A stretch of 64,000 nt of DNA from Brevibacillus massiliensis (GTDB lineage Bacteria > Bacillota > Bacilli > Brevibacillales > Brevibacillaceae): NCBI RefSeq assembly GCF_000311785.1, contig NZ_HE978536.1, forward strand, positions 407,394 to 471,393, in the 5' to 3' direction. The position numbers and the translations under genes were made by a program. This document shows positions 29,056-39,692 of the stretch, in pieces; the first letter of the stretch is position 1, and every line of letters begins with the position of its first letter. The notes under the pieces were generated by a model. It was not told where the DNA came from. It worked only from the letters and a program-made list of their open reading frames with translations, and did no database searches.

Positions 29056-30336
29056 TTAATAATCGTATCGCACAGTAATAGAGTGATCGGCATCGGCCTC
29101 AACATCTATCCCCGAGTAAAAATTTACAGTGTGGTCAATATCAATTGCAGCATATGAACCGGTGGATGCCCACGCAGTAACGAACTCATAATCGTACTGA
29201 TCAGACTCCAATTGGTTGTCTCTAACTATCCATTTAGCATAATCATAGGTCTTATTTAATGTAAGATCAATATCAGGTTCTGAATCAAGTGTATAGGTAT
29301 ACGATATATTAAATGGGAAACTTAAACTAATACTATAAGGGTTAGAGGATGTGTCATTTGGAGAAGCATCATCAAGTTGGTCACCATCAAAGGGAAGATC
29401 GTGTTTGACACTGAATCTTTCTGCATCCCAACTCCATGAATACGTTTCGATTGTGCTTGTATCTTTAACATAGAAGAAATCGTAGTCGGAATCAGATTCA
29501 TCGGTAACTTTATAAAGTTTCCACTGTGAATTTATCGATCCTACTTTGTCGTTTAAATAATATGCATTGGCTATGATATCATATTCGCTATCAACAATTT
29601 TGGCTGAGGCCAATGACATATTTGACTTTTCAATATCTTTGTTTTCATGTTCTAAGATTTCCTTCAAATAAATTTCATCGGTTAAATCGATCTTTCCCTT
29701 ATCATCGTAATTATTAATATCAGAAATAAACACTTTATAGGAAGCATCTTTATCTAGAGTGTAACCAATGATTTCATGTATATTATCGCTAATATTGTAT
29801 GATCCTTCCTTCTCTTTCAATTTCTTTTTTTCTTTCTTACTGTCATGGAAGGAAACTTTAATCGTTTCTTTTGAATCACTGCTTTCTATTTTAGAATATA
29901 TGTTTTCTATTCCTAATAGTTCACAGTATTCTTCAACAGTAAGACCACCATATAAGAATACCTTTTTACCATCAGAAAGAGCGGTTTGTAGAGATTCTTG
30001 TAATTTTTTGTCTCCTTTAACATCTTTATAGTTATAGGCGATTGAATTAAATTCAGATACATCTTCTTTTTCCTCAGGATGAATAGATTTTATTATGATT
30101 TTTTTATCTTTTAATGCCTGTTTAACATTATCAAATGCACCATTATCGGACCAGAAATCTAAATTTTCTAAATTATTCCGGGATGCAAATAGCAGTTCCT
30201 TGGATTCGGATTTTGCAAGTACACTTTTTGACTGTAAATTAATGGAGTAAGGAGAAAGTGTAATTGCTGACGTAAGTATTCCAACCAATGCCACTCGACA
30301 AATGTTTTGCTCGAAAAATGAAAATTTTTTGAGCAT
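29056..30336 (-). CDS. Secreted protein of unknown function in an AT-rich insertion
   Basis: A signal peptide of about 40 residues ends at VLAK-S, followed by a lysine- and aspartate-rich region of 190 residues and a C-terminal half rich in Ser, Tyr, Asp and alternating hydrophobic residues (for example SYTYTLDSEPDIDLTL), which suggests beta structure. I recognise no domain. The frame is AT-rich in the third codon position, unlike its neighbours, and splits the hemA-ysxC order known from B. subtilis, so it was probably acquired by transfer. The start ATG follows AATAAGGAGGC, and a good promoter lies upstream, so it is likely expressed. Confidence 0.85.
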   Translation of the reverse strand: MLKKFSFFEQNICRVALVGILTSAITLSPYSINLQSKSVLAKSESKELLFASRNNLENLDFWSDNGAFDNVKQALKDKKIIIKSIHPEEKEDVSEFNSIAYNYKDVKGDKKLQESLQTALSDGKKVFLYGGLTVEEYCELLGIENIYSKIESSDSKETIKVSFHDSKKEKKKLKEKEGSYNISDNIHEIIGYTLDKDASYKVFISDINNYDDKGKIDLTDEIYLKEILEHENKDIEKSNMSLASAKIVDSEYDIIANAYYLNDKVGSINSQWKLYKVTDESDSDYDFFYVKDTSTIETYSWSWDAERFSVKHDLPFDGDQLDDASPNDTSSNPYSISLSFPFNISYTYTLDSEPDIDLTLNKTYDYAKWIVRDNQLESDQYDYEFVTAWASTGSYAAIDIDHTVNFYSGIDVEADADHSITVRYDY

Positions 30337-30388
30337 TTTTGCCTCCTTATTTTTTACTCTTATGGTAGAGTTTATGATTTAAAAATCT

Positions 30389-30417
30389 AATATAACACAG
30401 TAGGAGTGAGATGTAAA
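30389..30417 (-). promoter_or_regulatory. Promoter of the secreted-protein gene
   Basis: TTTACA (30417-30412) and TATATT (30394-30389) are 17 bases apart, about 50 bases upstream of the ATG. Confidence 0.75.
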
Positions 30418-30802
30418 CTGAAAAATGTAAAAATGTGTTATTGTTTTGTAGAATAATGGAAATAACTATATCTTATCATCTTCCATATGGCAAATTAGAA
30501 TTCTGTCAAGATTAATGGTTTTTTTATAGCCTATGTGCCTGTGATGACATAGAAGAATTCGGTAATTGTTTTCATGTTTATTCATTTCAGGAGGAATTAA
30601 ATTCAAACAACCTAATCCTGATACTAACAGGCTTAGGTTGTTTAAATTTTATCTTTGTAGGTTTTGAAAATCCGTATAAAGGAGTAAATAAAGCGACGAA
30701 TATAGATCACTATGCTATTTCGATACGGAAAAATGTAAACCGAACACTGATATATTCAAAAAAGATTCGATAGACTTATTATTGATCAAATCGGCGAGTC
30801 GC
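30418..30802. other. AT-rich gene-free stretch with a terminator-like hairpin
   Basis: I find no convincing gene. An AAACAACCTAA/TTAGGTTGTTT hairpin at 30,605-30,643 with an AT-rich tail looks like a plus-strand terminator, yet no plus-strand gene precedes it. A GGAGGAATT site just before it leads only to a few codons. Composition returns to that of the chromosome near 30,780, at the ysxC end. Confidence 0.55.
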
Positions 30803-31429
30803 TTACGGCGACTTCGGCGCAGTCGCAGCCTGCGGATCGCCAGCCTCGTTCAAGCGGCGGTTGATTTCAGCCCAGAGTTCGTCCTTGCCTTGGCCGGTCT
30901 CGGAGGAGAAGACGATCAGCGTATCGGACGGCCGCATGTTCAGCGTATTGCGGATCACCTTCAGGTGCTGCTGCCACCTTCCGCGGGCGATCTTGTCTCC
31001 CTTGGTCGCGACGACGACGGTGTCCAGGCCGATCTGCTTGCAGTACTCGTACATGGCCACATCGTCTTTGCTGGGAGCGTGGCGGATGTCGACGAGCTGG
31101 ATGATGAACTTCAGCTCTTTGCGGCTGGTCAAATAGGTGTCGATCATCCCGCCCCATTGGCTCTTGAGCGATTTGGACACTTTGGCGTAGCCGTAGCCGG
31201 GAAAGTCGACAAAGTAGAGTGATTTGTTCACGAGAAAGTAGTTGAGCGTCTGCGTCTTGCCCGGCCTGGAGCTCGTCCTCGCCAAGGCTTTGCGGTTTAG
31301 CATTTTGTTGATGAGAGACGACTTCCCGACATTGGAGCGACCTGCCAGGGCGATCTCCGGCAGGCCTTCCGTCGGGTACTGTTTCGGGGAAACAGCGCTG
31401 ATGATAAATTCGGCAGAAGTAACCTTCAT
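30803..31429 (-). CDS. ysxC: Ribosome biogenesis GTPase YsxC/EngB
   Basis: YsxC is an essential GTPase of 50S subunit assembly. The G1 motif is GRSNVGKS, G3 is DFPGYG and G4 is TKGDK, and the [13 protein letters not shown] switch I region is typical. The 208-residue length is usual, with a short Ala/Pro-rich tail. Its start lies one base after the lonA stop codon, so the two are co-transcribed. Confidence 0.95.
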   Translation of the reverse strand: MKVTSAEFIISAVSPKQYPTEGLPEIALAGRSNVGKSSLINKMLNRKALARTSSRPGKTQTLNYFLVNKSLYFVDFPGYGYAKVSKSLKSQWGGMIDTYLTSRKELKFIIQLVDIRHAPSKDDVAMYEYCKQIGLDTVVVATKGDKIARGRWQQHLKVIRNTLNMRPSDTLIVFSSETGQGKDELWAEINRRLNEAGDPQAATAPKSP

Positions 31430-31430
31430 C

Positions 31431-33764
31431 TTACTTCACCAAATCATTCTTGACCAAGGCATGGATAAGGACGTCATTCAAGTGATCCACAGGGATAAAC
31501 CGCAGCTCCTTGCGTACGCTCTCCGGAATGTCGTCAATGTCTTTTTCATTCTCCTTGGGAATGATAACCTCCTGCAATCCGGCCCGGTGAGCGGACAGCG
31601 CCTTTTCCTTCAAACCGCCAATCGGCAGCACCCGCCCCCGCAGGGTAATCTCGCCTGTCATTCCCACTTCCTTGCGAACGGCAATGCCCGTCAGCGCAGA
31701 CACCAAAGCGGTCGCCATCGTAATCCCGGCAGAAGGGCCGTCTTTGGGAATCGCTCCCTCCGGGACGTGGATGTGAATGTCGTTTTTCTCGTAAAACTCG
31801 GGGTCGATCTTCCACTCATTGGCACGGGAGCGGATGTAGCTGAACGCCGCCTGCGCAGATTCCTTCATCACGTCGCCGAGCTGCCCGGTCAAGGTGAGCT
31901 TTCCTTTCCCCGGCAGCACGCTTACCTCTACATTGAGCGTATCTCCGCCCGTCTCCGTCCAAGCCAGCCCGGTAACCGAACCGACCTGATCCTCCCGCTC
32001 GGCCAAGCCGAAGCGGTAGCGGGGCTTGCCCAGCAGCGTCTCCACAGTGTTCGGCGTCACGACCACCCGCTTTTTCTCGCCGCTGACGATCAGCTTGGCC
32101 GCTTTTCGGCAGATGTTGGCCGCCTCCCGGTTCAAATTGCGCACGCCTGCCTCCCTGGTGTACTGGCGGATCACCTTTAGCATCGCCTCTTCGTTGACCT
32201 GCAGTTTATCTTTGCCAAGCCCGTGTTCTTGCATTTGCTTGGGCAGCAGGTAACCCTGCATGATCTTCAGCTTCTCCACTTCGGTATAACCGGAGATGTA
32301 GATCGTCTCCATCCGGTCAAGCAAGGGACGAGGGATGGTGTGCAGCGTATTGGCCGTCGTGATGAACATCACCTGTGACAAGTCGTACGTCTCTTCTATG
32401 TAGTGGTCGCTGAACTTGTCGTTCTGATTGGGGTCCAGGACTTCCAGCAGGGCGGAAGCGGGGTCGCCGCGGAAGTCGGATGCCAGCTTGTCGATTTCGT
32501 CCAACAGAAAGACGGGATTGACTGTCCCCGCCGACTTCATCCCTTGGATAATCCGCCCCGGCATGGCGCCGACATACGTGCGGCGATGGCCGCGAATTTC
32601 CGCTTCATCGCGAACCCCGCCGAGCGAGATGCGGACAAATTCGCGCTCCAGCGCACGGGCAATCGAGCGGGCCAGCGATGTTTTCCCCACGCCGGGCGGA
32701 CCGACGAGGCAGAGAATCGGACCGCGCATGTGGTTGACCAGCTTTTGCACGGCCAGGTATTCCAGCACCCGTTCCTTTGGCTTCTCCAGCCCGTAGTGGT
32801 CTTCGTTCAGCACCTTTTCGGCATGCGCGATATCGAGGTTGTCGATCGTCTTGCGCGTCCACGGCAGAGCGAGCAGAGTGTCAACATACGTGCGGATGAC
32901 ACTTCCCTCGGCAGATGTGGACGGCATCTTTTCCAGACGTTCCAGTTCCTTCTTGATCTTGCTCCTGATCCGGTCCGGAACATCCGACTTGTCCAACTGC
33001 TCCAGCAGTTCGTCCACTTCTCCGGCGCGCCCTTCCTTTTCCCCGAGCTCCTTTTGGATCGCCTTCATCTGTTCGCGCAAGTAGTACTCTTTTTGCGTCT
33101 TTTCCATCTGTTTTTTCACACGCTGCCCGATCTTGCGTTCCAACTCGAGAATATCCCGTTCGTTGTTGAGGATTTTGAGCAGGATTTCCAGCCGCTCTTG
33201 AATGTCGACGGTCTCCAGAATCTGCTGTTTATCCTGCATCTTCAAGGGCAGGTGGGAAGCGATAACGTCGGCAAGCCTTCCCGGCTCTTCGATGTCGCTT
33301 ACGGATGAGAAGGTTTCCGGGGAGATTTTTTTCGACAGCTTGATGTACTGCTCAAAGTGATTCAACACGGAGCGCATCAATGCTTCTACTTCGTTCTCCT
33401 TTCCCGGATTCTCTTCCAGGTATGTAATGATTACTTGGAAATAATCGTCTTCGCGGGTAAATTCTTCAATTTTCGCCCGCTGCAGCCCCTCAACCAGGAC
33501 GCGTATCGTACCGTTGGGCAGCTTCAGCATCTGCTTGACGCGGGCAACCGTCCCCACTTGAAAAATTTGGGCGGCTCCCGGGTCTTCCACTTGAACTTCT
33601 TCTTGTGTAGCCAACAAAATTTTATTGTCATCCACCATGGCTCGTTCCAAGGCCTTGATTGATTTTTCCCGACCTACGTCCAGGTGGAGAACCATGCTAG
33701 GATACACCAGCAACCCGCGGAGCGGTAACAATGGAATCTCTCTTTTTCCACTCGTATCTTCCAT
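31431..33764 (-). CDS. lonA: ATP-dependent protease LonA
   Basis: LonA unfolds and degrades misfolded and regulatory proteins. The N-terminal substrate domain begins [25 protein letters not shown], the Walker A motif is [15 protein letters not shown], and the serine-lysine dyad is in [14 protein letters not shown] and [12 protein letters not shown] take ATG 33764 (GGGGGAG at suitable distance), giving 777 residues; ATG 33770 is two codons longer. The upstream frame contains the promoter and is not translated. Confidence 0.96.
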   Translation of the reverse strand: MEDTSGKREIPLLPLRGLLVYPSMVLHLDVGREKSIKALERAMVDDNKILLATQEEVQVEDPGAAQIFQVGTVARVKQMLKLPNGTIRVLVEGLQRAKIEEFTREDDYFQVIITYLEENPGKENEVEALMRSVLNHFEQYIKLSKKISPETFSSVSDIEEPGRLADVIASHLPLKMQDKQQILETVDIQERLEILLKILNNERDILELERKIGQRVKKQMEKTQKEYYLREQMKAIQKELGEKEGRAGEVDELLEQLDKSDVPDRIRSKIKKELERLEKMPSTSAEGSVIRTYVDTLLALPWTRKTIDNLDIAHAEKVLNEDHYGLEKPKERVLEYLAVQKLVNHMRGPILCLVGPPGVGKTSLARSIARALEREFVRISLGGVRDEAEIRGHRRTYVGAMPGRIIQGMKSAGTVNPVFLLDEIDKLASDFRGDPASALLEVLDPNQNDKFSDHYIEETYDLSQVMFITTANTLHTIPRPLLDRMETIYISGYTEVEKLKIMQGYLLPKQMQEHGLGKDKLQVNEEAMLKVIRQYTREAGVRNLNREAANICRKAAKLIVSGEKKRVVVTPNTVETLLGKPRYRFGLAEREDQVGSVTGLAWTETGGDTLNVEVSVLPGKGKLTLTGQLGDVMKESAQAAFSYIRSRANEWKIDPEFYEKNDIHIHVPEGAIPKDGPSAGITMATALVSALTGIAVRKEVGMTGEITLRGRVLPIGGLKEKALSAHRAGLQEVIIPKENEKDIDDIPESVRKELRFIPVDHLNDVLIHALVKNDLVK

Positions 33765-33828
33765 GGCCATGCTCCCCCAATCCTCCTGTAAACTCATGCT
33801 CTTCTTGGATTTGTAGCGTTTTTGTTCC

Positions 33829-33858
33829 ATTTTATCGTAAACCGGAGACAATGTCTAA
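33829..33858 (-). promoter_or_regulatory. Putative lonA promoter with an overlapping palindrome
   Basis: TTAGAC (33858-33853) and TAAAAT (33834-33829) are 18 bases apart. The perfect palindrome AGACATTGTCT (33846-33856) overlaps the -35 box and could be an operator. It is neither a CtsR nor a CIRCE site. Confidence 0.55.
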
Positions 33859-33926
33859 TCTGCCGGACAGTTGCCGGCGTTTTCCGGGCAAACGAAGGGC
33901 AGCCCAGACCCCAAACAGCCGGGCTG

Positions 33927-35630
33927 TTACATCGGCAGGCTGGACGAGGCCAAGCCGTCTGCCTGGATCGGCACGGAAAACGGCGCAGCCGCCGGTTCGC
34001 TCACCTCTTCGGTTTCTTCCACCAGAGACAGGCGAATGGCCTCTTCTACCGTCGACACAGGGATGATCTGAATCTCCTTCATCTCCTCGAAGATCGACTG
34101 CCAATTCTCCGCCGGAATCAAGACGCGTGTCGCCCCCGCAAGTTTGGCTGCCTCCACCTTGGCGACCACGCCGCCGACCGGCTTTACTTTGCCGTGAATG
34201 CTCACTTCGCCGGTCAGCGCTACCCGGTTGTCGATCGGCTTTTCCTTGATCGCCGAGTAGATCGCGGCGGCAATCGTAATCCCTGCAGAAGGGCCGTCGA
34301 TCGGGATGCCGCCGGGGAAGTTGATGTGCAGGTCGTAATCGCAGGGGCAGAGGCCCATCCGCTGAAGGACGGTCAGGACATTTTCGATCGAACCTTTGGC
34401 CATCGACTTGCGGCGGATCGTCCGGCTGCGGCCGCCCATTTCTTCCTCCTCCACCAACCCGGTCATCGTCACCCGTCCGCTGCCGGGGACCAGGGCGGGA
34501 GAGGCGGTCACTTCCAGCTCCATGACGGTGCCCATGTTGGGTCCGTACACAGCCAAACCGTTGACGAGGCCGACCTGCGGCTGCTCGTGCACCTGTTTCT
34601 CCTGGCGCGGGGATTTTTGGCTGCTGTGCACGACCCATTCCACATCGGATGCCCGAATCTCCTGTCTGCCTTCGGTAAGTGCAATGCCGGCAGCGATTTG
34701 CAGCGTGTTGATCGCTTCCCGCCCGTTCGTCGCGTACAGCTGAATCACTTCAGCTGCTTCCTGCGAGACTTCCATCTCCATCTTTTGCGAAGCCGTCCTG
34801 ACGATACTGCCAATCTCCTGCGGCTTCAACGGGCGGAAGAATATTTCCAGGCAGCGCGAACGCAGGGCCGGAGGGATGTCCTCCGGTGTGCGGGTGGTCG
34901 CCCCTACCAAACGGAAGTCCGCCGGCAGCCCGTACTGAAAGATGTCGTGAATGTGCTGGGGAATTTGCGTATTTTCTTCGCTGTAGTAAGCGCTCTCCAG
35001 GATCACCCGCCGGTCCTCCAGCACTTTGAGCAGCTTGTTCATTTGAATGGGATGAAGCTCGCCGATTTCGTCGAGAAACAAAACCCCGCCATGCGCTTTG
35101 GTAACGGCACCCGGTTTAGGCTGCGGGATTCCCGCTTGCCCAAGCGAACCGGCTCCTTGATAGATCGGATCGTGCACCGAGCCAATCAGCGGGTCGGCGA
35201 TTCCCCGTTCGTCAAAGCGGGCAATCGTCGCGTCAATCTCGACAAACTTGGCATCCTGCTTAAACGGCGAGTGGGCCGTCTTCTTCGCCTCTTCAAGCAC
35301 CACGCGGGCAGCGGCAGTCTTGCCGACGCCGGGGGGACCGTAGATGATCACATGCTGCGGATTGGGCCCGCACAGTGCGGCCCGCAGCGCCCGCAGTCCG
35401 TCTTCCTGACCGACGATCTCACTCAGTGAAGCGGGGCGAGTCTTTTCCGAGAGCGGTTCCGTAAGGGCGACCATGCGCAGCTTGCGCAATTGATCCACTT
35501 CTTTTCGCGACTCGCGGTCAACGGACGTCTTCGAGTTCCTTTGGGTTTTGAGCAGATTCCAAAAATAAGCGCCGATGATGACACCGACGACTACTTCAAT
35601 GCTGGCGATGACTAGAGTCGTATACTCCAT
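33927..35630 (-). CDS. lonB: Sporulation-type ATP-dependent protease LonB
   Basis: LonB is a membrane-anchored Lon-family protease; in B. subtilis it is made in the forespore. One membrane helix (LVIASIEVVVGVIIGAYFW) lies at the N-terminus, followed by an AAA+ domain with [18 protein letters not shown], a sigma-54-interaction-like DEIGELHPIQMN segment, and a protease domain with the catalytic serine in [14 protein letters not shown]. The start at ATG 35630 follows GGGAGGG; a longer frame from 35648 is possible. It lies between clpX and lonA as in B. subtilis. Confidence 0.94.
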   Translation of the reverse strand: MEYTTLVIASIEVVVGVIIGAYFWNLLKTQRNSKTSVDRESRKEVDQLRKLRMVALTEPLSEKTRPASLSEIVGQEDGLRALRAALCGPNPQHVIIYGPPGVGKTAAARVVLEEAKKTAHSPFKQDAKFVEIDATIARFDERGIADPLIGSVHDPIYQGAGSLGQAGIPQPKPGAVTKAHGGVLFLDEIGELHPIQMNKLLKVLEDRRVILESAYYSEENTQIPQHIHDIFQYGLPADFRLVGATTRTPEDIPPALRSRCLEIFFRPLKPQEIGSIVRTASQKMEMEVSQEAAEVIQLYATNGREAINTLQIAAGIALTEGRQEIRASDVEWVVHSSQKSPRQEKQVHEQPQVGLVNGLAVYGPNMGTVMELEVTASPALVPGSGRVTMTGLVEEEEMGGRSRTIRRKSMAKGSIENVLTVLQRMGLCPCDYDLHINFPGGIPIDGPSAGITIAAAIYSAIKEKPIDNRVALTGEVSIHGKVKPVGGVVAKVEAAKLAGATRVLIPAENWQSIFEEMKEIQIIPVSTVEEAIRLSLVEETEEVSEPAAAPFSVPIQADGLASSSLPM

Positions 35631-35722
35631 CTTGGTATTCCCTCCCATGAAATCCGTGTATGCGAGGACACGTCCGCAAAACTATATAGAGTAGTATTGC
35701 CCGCAGAGAGGGGGAGTAAACG

Positions 35723-35753
35723 AAAAAAGCCGCCCTTCGGTGAAAAGGGTGGC
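35723..35753 (-). terminator. Terminator after clpX
   Basis: GCCACCCTT pairs with AAGGGCGGC, followed by TTTTTT on the minus strand, ten bases past the clpX stop. It separates clpX from lonB. Confidence 0.85.
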
Positions 35754-35762
35754 AGAAGTTCT

Positions 35763-37028
35763 TTATGCCGATTCGCTTCGGACGATATCTCCTTCTTTAT
35801 TCGTCAAGAGCGGCTTCGCTTTTTCGCGAACGGTCTCTTCCGTGATGCGGCACTTCTCGACATCTTCGCGGGACGGCAATTCGTACATCATGTCAAGCAT
35901 GATCTGTTCGATGATCGCCCGCAGACCGCGCGCCCCGGTGTTGCGCTTGATCGCTTCCAGAGCGATCTGCCGCAGCGCTCCTTCCTCGAATTCCAGTTCG
36001 ACACCGTCGAGGCTGAGCAGTTTTTGGTACTGTTTGATCAGCGCGTTTTTCGGCTCGGTCAAGATCCGGATCAGCGTTTCCTCATCGAGCGGCTCCAGTG
36101 TAGCCATCACCGGCAAACGGCCGACAAATTCCGGGATCAGCCCGAACTTCAGCAAGTCTTCCGGCAAGACGTACTTCAGGTACTCCCCTGCCTTCAGATC
36201 GCCCGAGATCCCTTCCGCCGTATCCGCGCCAAAGCCGATGACTTTCTTGCCGATCCGCCGTTTGATGATCTGTTCAATGCCGTCAAAGGCACCGCCGCAG
36301 ATAAACAGGATGTTGGAGGTATCAATCTGGATAAACTCCTGATGCGGGTGTTTGCGGCCGCCTTGTGGCGGAACGCTGGCCACCGTGCCTTCAAGGATTT
36401 TCAGCAGCGCCTGCTGTACGCCCTCGCCCGACACGTCGCGGGTGATGGACGGATTTTCCGATTTGCGGGCCACCTTGTCAATCTCGTCGATGTAAATAAT
36501 GCCTTTTTCCGCTTTTTCCACGTCGTAATCGGCCGCCTGGATCAGCTTCAACAGGATGTTCTCAACGTCTTCTCCGACGTAGCCGGCCTCGGTGAGCGAG
36601 GTGGCGTCAGCGATCGCAAACGGCACGTTCAGAATGCGGGCGAGCGTCTGCGCCAGCAGGGTCTTTCCGCTCCCGGTCGGTCCGATCAACACGATATTGG
36701 ACTTCTGCAGCTCGACCTCTTCGATTTTGGCGCCTGTATTGATCCGTTTGTAGTGATTGTAGACGGCGACAGACAGCGATTTTTTTGCCAAATCCTGGCC
36801 GATGACGTAATCGTCGAGGATTTTGCGGATTTCCATCGGCTTGGGAATTTCCTTCATGTCGACGTCTTCTTCGTTGCCGAGCTCCTCTTGGACAATTTCG
36901 TTGCAGAGCTCGATACATTCGTCACAAATGTACACACCCGGTCCAGCGACCAACTTGCGCACCTGCTCCTGTGATTTTCCACAGAACGAACACTTCAACT
37001 GGCCCTTATCATCGTTGAACTTAAACAT
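35763..37028 (-). CDS. clpX: ATP-dependent Clp protease ATP-binding subunit ClpX
   Basis: ClpX recognises and unfolds substrates and feeds them to ClpP. The N-terminal zinc-binding domain has CSFCGKSQ and CDECIELC, the Walker A is [15 protein letters not shown], and the pore and sensor motifs ([11 protein letters not shown], and the IGFGAD ClpP-binding loop) are intact. The 421 residues match the family. The gene follows clpP by 21 bases. Confidence 0.97.
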   Translation of the reverse strand: MFKFNDDKGQLKCSFCGKSQEQVRKLVAGPGVYICDECIELCNEIVQEELGNEEDVDMKEIPKPMEIRKILDDYVIGQDLAKKSLSVAVYNHYKRINTGAKIEEVELQKSNIVLIGPTGSGKTLLAQTLARILNVPFAIADATSLTEAGYVGEDVENILLKLIQAADYDVEKAEKGIIYIDEIDKVARKSENPSITRDVSGEGVQQALLKILEGTVASVPPQGGRKHPHQEFIQIDTSNILFICGGAFDGIEQIIKRRIGKKVIGFGADTAEGISGDLKAGEYLKYVLPEDLLKFGLIPEFVGRLPVMATLEPLDEETLIRILTEPKNALIKQYQKLLSLDGVELEFEEGALRQIALEAIKRNTGARGLRAIIEQIMLDMMYELPSREDVEKCRITEETVREKAKPLLTNKEGDIVRSESA

Positions 37029-37049
37029 CTCTTTTCACCTCTTGTCAGG

Positions 37050-37631
37050 TCAATTCCTACGCGTCATTACTGCATCGACTAAGCCGTAAGCCTTCGCTTC
37101 CTCGGCAGTCATAAAGTTATCCCGGTCGGTGTCCCGCTCGATGCGCTCGTACGGCTGCCCGGTTCTCTCTGCCAGGATCTCGTTCAGCTGCCGTTTTGTC
37201 TTCAGGATCCAGTCGGCGTGAATGCGTATGTCCTCCGCCTGTCCGCGGACGCCGCCAAGCGGTTGATGGATCATCACTTCACTGTTGGGAAGGGCGTAGC
37301 GCTTGCCTTTTGCCCCGCCGGCCAGCAGTACGGCACCCATGCTGGCCGCCATCCCGACACAGATCGTCGATACGTCCGGTTTTACGTGCTGCATCGTGTC
37401 ATAGATCGCCAGACCTGCCGTCACTGAACCACCCGGCGAATTTATGTACAAGCTGATGTCCTTCTCCGAATCCTCTGAAGCTAAAAAGAGAAGTTGGGCT
37501 ACAACGAGATTGGCTACTTCGTCATCAATAGCCGTTCCTAAAAAAATAATCCGATCCTTTAACAAACGCGAATAGATATCATACGCTCTCTCGCCGCGGT
37601 TTGTTTGCTCAATGACCATAGGAATCAGCAT
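37050..37631 (-). CDS. clpP: ATP-dependent Clp protease proteolytic subunit ClpP
   Basis: ClpP forms the tetradecameric peptidase chamber used by ClpX and other Clp ATPases. The catalytic triad is visible as Ser97 (GMAASMGA), His122 (MIHQP) and Asp167 (ERDTDRD). ATG 37631 behind AAAGGAGG gives 193 residues; the longer frame to 37712 has no support. No CtsR box is evident upstream. Confidence 0.97.
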   Translation of the reverse strand: MLIPMVIEQTNRGERAYDIYSRLLKDRIIFLGTAIDDEVANLVVAQLLFLASEDSEKDISLYINSPGGSVTAGLAIYDTMQHVKPDVSTICVGMAASMGAVLLAGGAKGKRYALPNSEVMIHQPLGGVRGQAEDIRIHADWILKTKRQLNEILAERTGQPYERIERDTDRDNFMTAEEAKAYGLVDAVMTRRN

Positions 37632-37669
37632 GGTTTTGCCTCCTTTGCACACTTCATTCTTATGTATAG

Positions 37670-37699
37670 ACACCTTCCTGCGTGAACAGAGGAAGGTGG
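37670..37699 (-). other. Hairpin in the clpP leader
   Basis: CACCTTCCT pairs with AGGAAGGTG across a 10-base loop, directly downstream of the tig terminator and without a T-run. It may be a 5'-end stabiliser or processing site of a read-through clpP transcript. TATACA next to it could be a -10 box, but no -35 fits. Confidence 0.4.
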
Positions 37700-37702
37700 A
37701 AA

Positions 37703-37735
37703 AACAAGGCACGAACTCAATTTTCGTGCCTTGTA
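37703..37735 (-). terminator. Terminator after tig
   Basis: ACAAGGCACGAA pairs with TTCGTGCCTTGT followed by TTTTT on the minus strand. Confidence 0.88.
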
Positions 37736-37741
37736 CTTAGA

Positions 37742-39034
37742 TTATGCAGATGCTTTGCTTTCTGCCACAAGCAAATCGACTGTTTTGCGCGTTTTGATGT
37801 CGTGGTAGAGACCAGCCATGCCATCCTGCGAAGTGAAGATGCTGCGAAGCTCGTCTGCCGGGCGCTTGTACATCTCGGACAGCTTGTTCAGCTCTTCCGT
37901 TACATCTTCTTCCGTCACTTCGATATTCTCCGCTTTGGCAATGGCCTCCAGCGTCAATGCGGTCCGGACGCGGGTGGTGGCTTCTGTGTTGAACTGGTCG
38001 CGCAGCGTGCTCTCATCCATTCCGGAGAACTGGTAGTAGAGCTCCAGATTCAGGCCTTGGAACTGCAGTCGTTGCGCAAATTCGCGCAGCATTTGATCGA
38101 CTTCCTGGTCGATCATGACGGCGGGAATGTCCATCTCTGCATTTTCACTTGCTTTCAGCACCAATTCCTGGCGAATGTACGTATCTTTATCGCGAACGGC
38201 TTTCTCTTCCAGTTTTTTCTTAATATCAGCTTTCAATTCATCCAACGTGTCAAACTCACTGACGTCTTTGGCGAACTCGTCGTCCAGTTCAGGCAGGTTC
38301 TTGCGTTTAATCTCGTTTACTTTCACTTTGAAAACGGCCTCTTTGCCGGCCAGGTTCGGAGCGTGGTAGTCTTCCGGGAACGTGACCTTCACTTCGCGCT
38401 CTTCCCCTTTTGCCGCGCCGATCAGCTGATCTTCGAATCCGGCGATAAAGGTACCGGAACCGATTTCCAAGGAGTAGTTCTCCTCTTTGCCGCCTTCGAA
38501 AGCATCGCCGTCCTGGAAGCCTTCAAAGTCGATCAGGGCGATGTCGCCCGACTCTACCTTGCCGTCTTCCACCACGTACAATTCCGCGTGGCGCTCCTGC
38601 ATGCGCTTCAGCTCGGCATCGACGTCTTCGTCCTTGACGGTGAAGTCTTTCGGCTCAACCTCCAGCCCCTTGTACTGGCCCAACTTGACTTCCGGCTTCA
38701 CGGTCACGGTAGCTTTGAAGATGAGCTTTTCGCCTTTGCCCATCTGTTCTACGTCTACTTCCGGGCGGTCTACAGGCTCGATCCCGGTTTCCTTTACGGC
38801 TTGTCCGTAAGCGGCCGGGAGCAAAATATCGAGGGCGTCCTGATACAGAGATTCAACGCCGAAACGCGCTTCAAACAGTTTGCGCGGAATTTTGCCTTTG
38901 CGAAAACCAGGTACGTTTACCTTTTTTACGACTGTTTTAAAAGCCTGATCCAAGGCCTGGTCCACTTTTTCCGGCTCTACTTCGACCGTTAAGACCCCTT
39001 GGTTATTCTCTAACTTTTCCCATTTCGCTGCCAC
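37742..39034 (-). CDS. tig: Trigger factor, ribosome-associated chaperone
   Basis: Trigger factor binds nascent chains at the ribosome exit. The ribosome-binding signature is near the N-terminus ([19 protein letters not shown]), a PPIase-like domain follows ([21 protein letters not shown]), and the long C-terminal helical domain completes the 430 residues. The start is GTG 39034 behind GGAGGGGAAG. Confidence 0.96.
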   Translation of the reverse strand: MAAKWEKLENNQGVLTVEVEPEKVDQALDQAFKTVVKKVNVPGFRKGKIPRKLFEARFGVESLYQDALDILLPAAYGQAVKETGIEPVDRPEVDVEQMGKGEKLIFKATVTVKPEVKLGQYKGLEVEPKDFTVKDEDVDAELKRMQERHAELYVVEDGKVESGDIALIDFEGFQDGDAFEGGKEENYSLEIGSGTFIAGFEDQLIGAAKGEEREVKVTFPEDYHAPNLAGKEAVFKVKVNEIKRKNLPELDDEFAKDVSEFDTLDELKADIKKKLEEKAVRDKDTYIRQELVLKASENAEMDIPAVMIDQEVDQMLREFAQRLQFQGLNLELYYQFSGMDESTLRDQFNTEATTRVRTALTLEAIAKAENIEVTEEDVTEELNKLSEMYKRPADELRSIFTSQDGMAGLYHDIKTRKTVDLLVAESKASA

Positions 39035-39136
39035 TTAAACTTCCCCTCCTAGATTAATCCCAGAAACATGAGCGAACCACCCGGATGCTGCAATCTTTCC
39101 GAGTGATAACAATCTACCTGCCATTATAACCATTAT

Positions 39137-39164
39137 AGTATATCACATACTAAGAGAATATCAA
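39137..39164 (-). promoter_or_regulatory. Promoter of tig
   Basis: TTGATA (39164-39159) and an extended TGATATACT box (TATACT at 39142-39137) are 16 bases apart. The promoter begins just past the stop codon of the upstream phosphoesterase gene and leaves a leader of roughly 100 bases. Confidence 0.8.
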
Positions 39165-39167
39165 GAA

Positions 39168-39692
39168 TCACCGCCGCAGCTTGAAGCGGCCGCCTCGTTC
39201 CTTGACCGTTTTGCCGCGGTGGTCAAAATACGTCACTTCCACCTCAATGCCGCCTTTGCTAGATTCAAGCTGCTCGATGACCGCGCAGGTCGGAGTTGCA
39301 AACCCCCGCGGCAGCTGCAGGCTCCCCGGGTTGAGAAAGAGGATCCCCCGCTCTTCCGTGCACAGCGGAAAGTGGGAGTGGCCAAACAGCACGACATTGG
39401 CTCCGGTCTCTTCCGCCCGGTAATGCAGCCTTTGCAGCGAGCTTTTCACCCCGTAGAGATGCCCGTGCGTCTGGTATATCCGCAAGTCGCGATACTTGAT
39501 CTGCCTGTCGAGCGGCACGCTGTCATCCGTATCGCAATTGCCGCGGACCAGTTCCATCCGGGCAAACGGCTCCCGCCTGCGGTCGACGCAAAAATCTCCG
39601 CAGTGCAACATCAGCTCTGCCGGGTGCCGGTCCACCACCTGTTTTACTTCCTGCACCAATCCGTGCGTATCGCTCAGTACGAGAATGCTCAC
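39168..39692 (-). CDS. ysnB: YfcE/YsnB-type metallophosphoesterase
   Basis: The 174-residue protein has the metal-binding motifs of the family: LSDTHG at the N-terminus, GNCD, and FGHSH near the end. Members hydrolyse phosphodiesters; the physiological substrate is not settled. GTG 39692 overlaps the rdgB stop by four bases, matching the rph-ysnA-ysnB order of B. subtilis. The upstream extension to 39791 is not used. Confidence 0.88.
   Translation of the reverse strand: MSILVLSDTHGLVQEVKQVVDRHPAELMLHCGDFCVDRRREPFARMELVRGNCDTDDSVPLDRQIKYRDLRIYQTHGHLYGVKSSLQRLHYRAEETGANVVLFGHSHFPLCTEERGILFLNPGSLQLPRGFATPTCAVIEQLESSKGGIEVEVTYFDHRGKTVKERGGRFKLRR

Noticed and set aside
37632..37712. A longer ClpP start
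   Set aside because: It would run through the leader hairpin; the Shine-Dalgarno fits ATG 37631.
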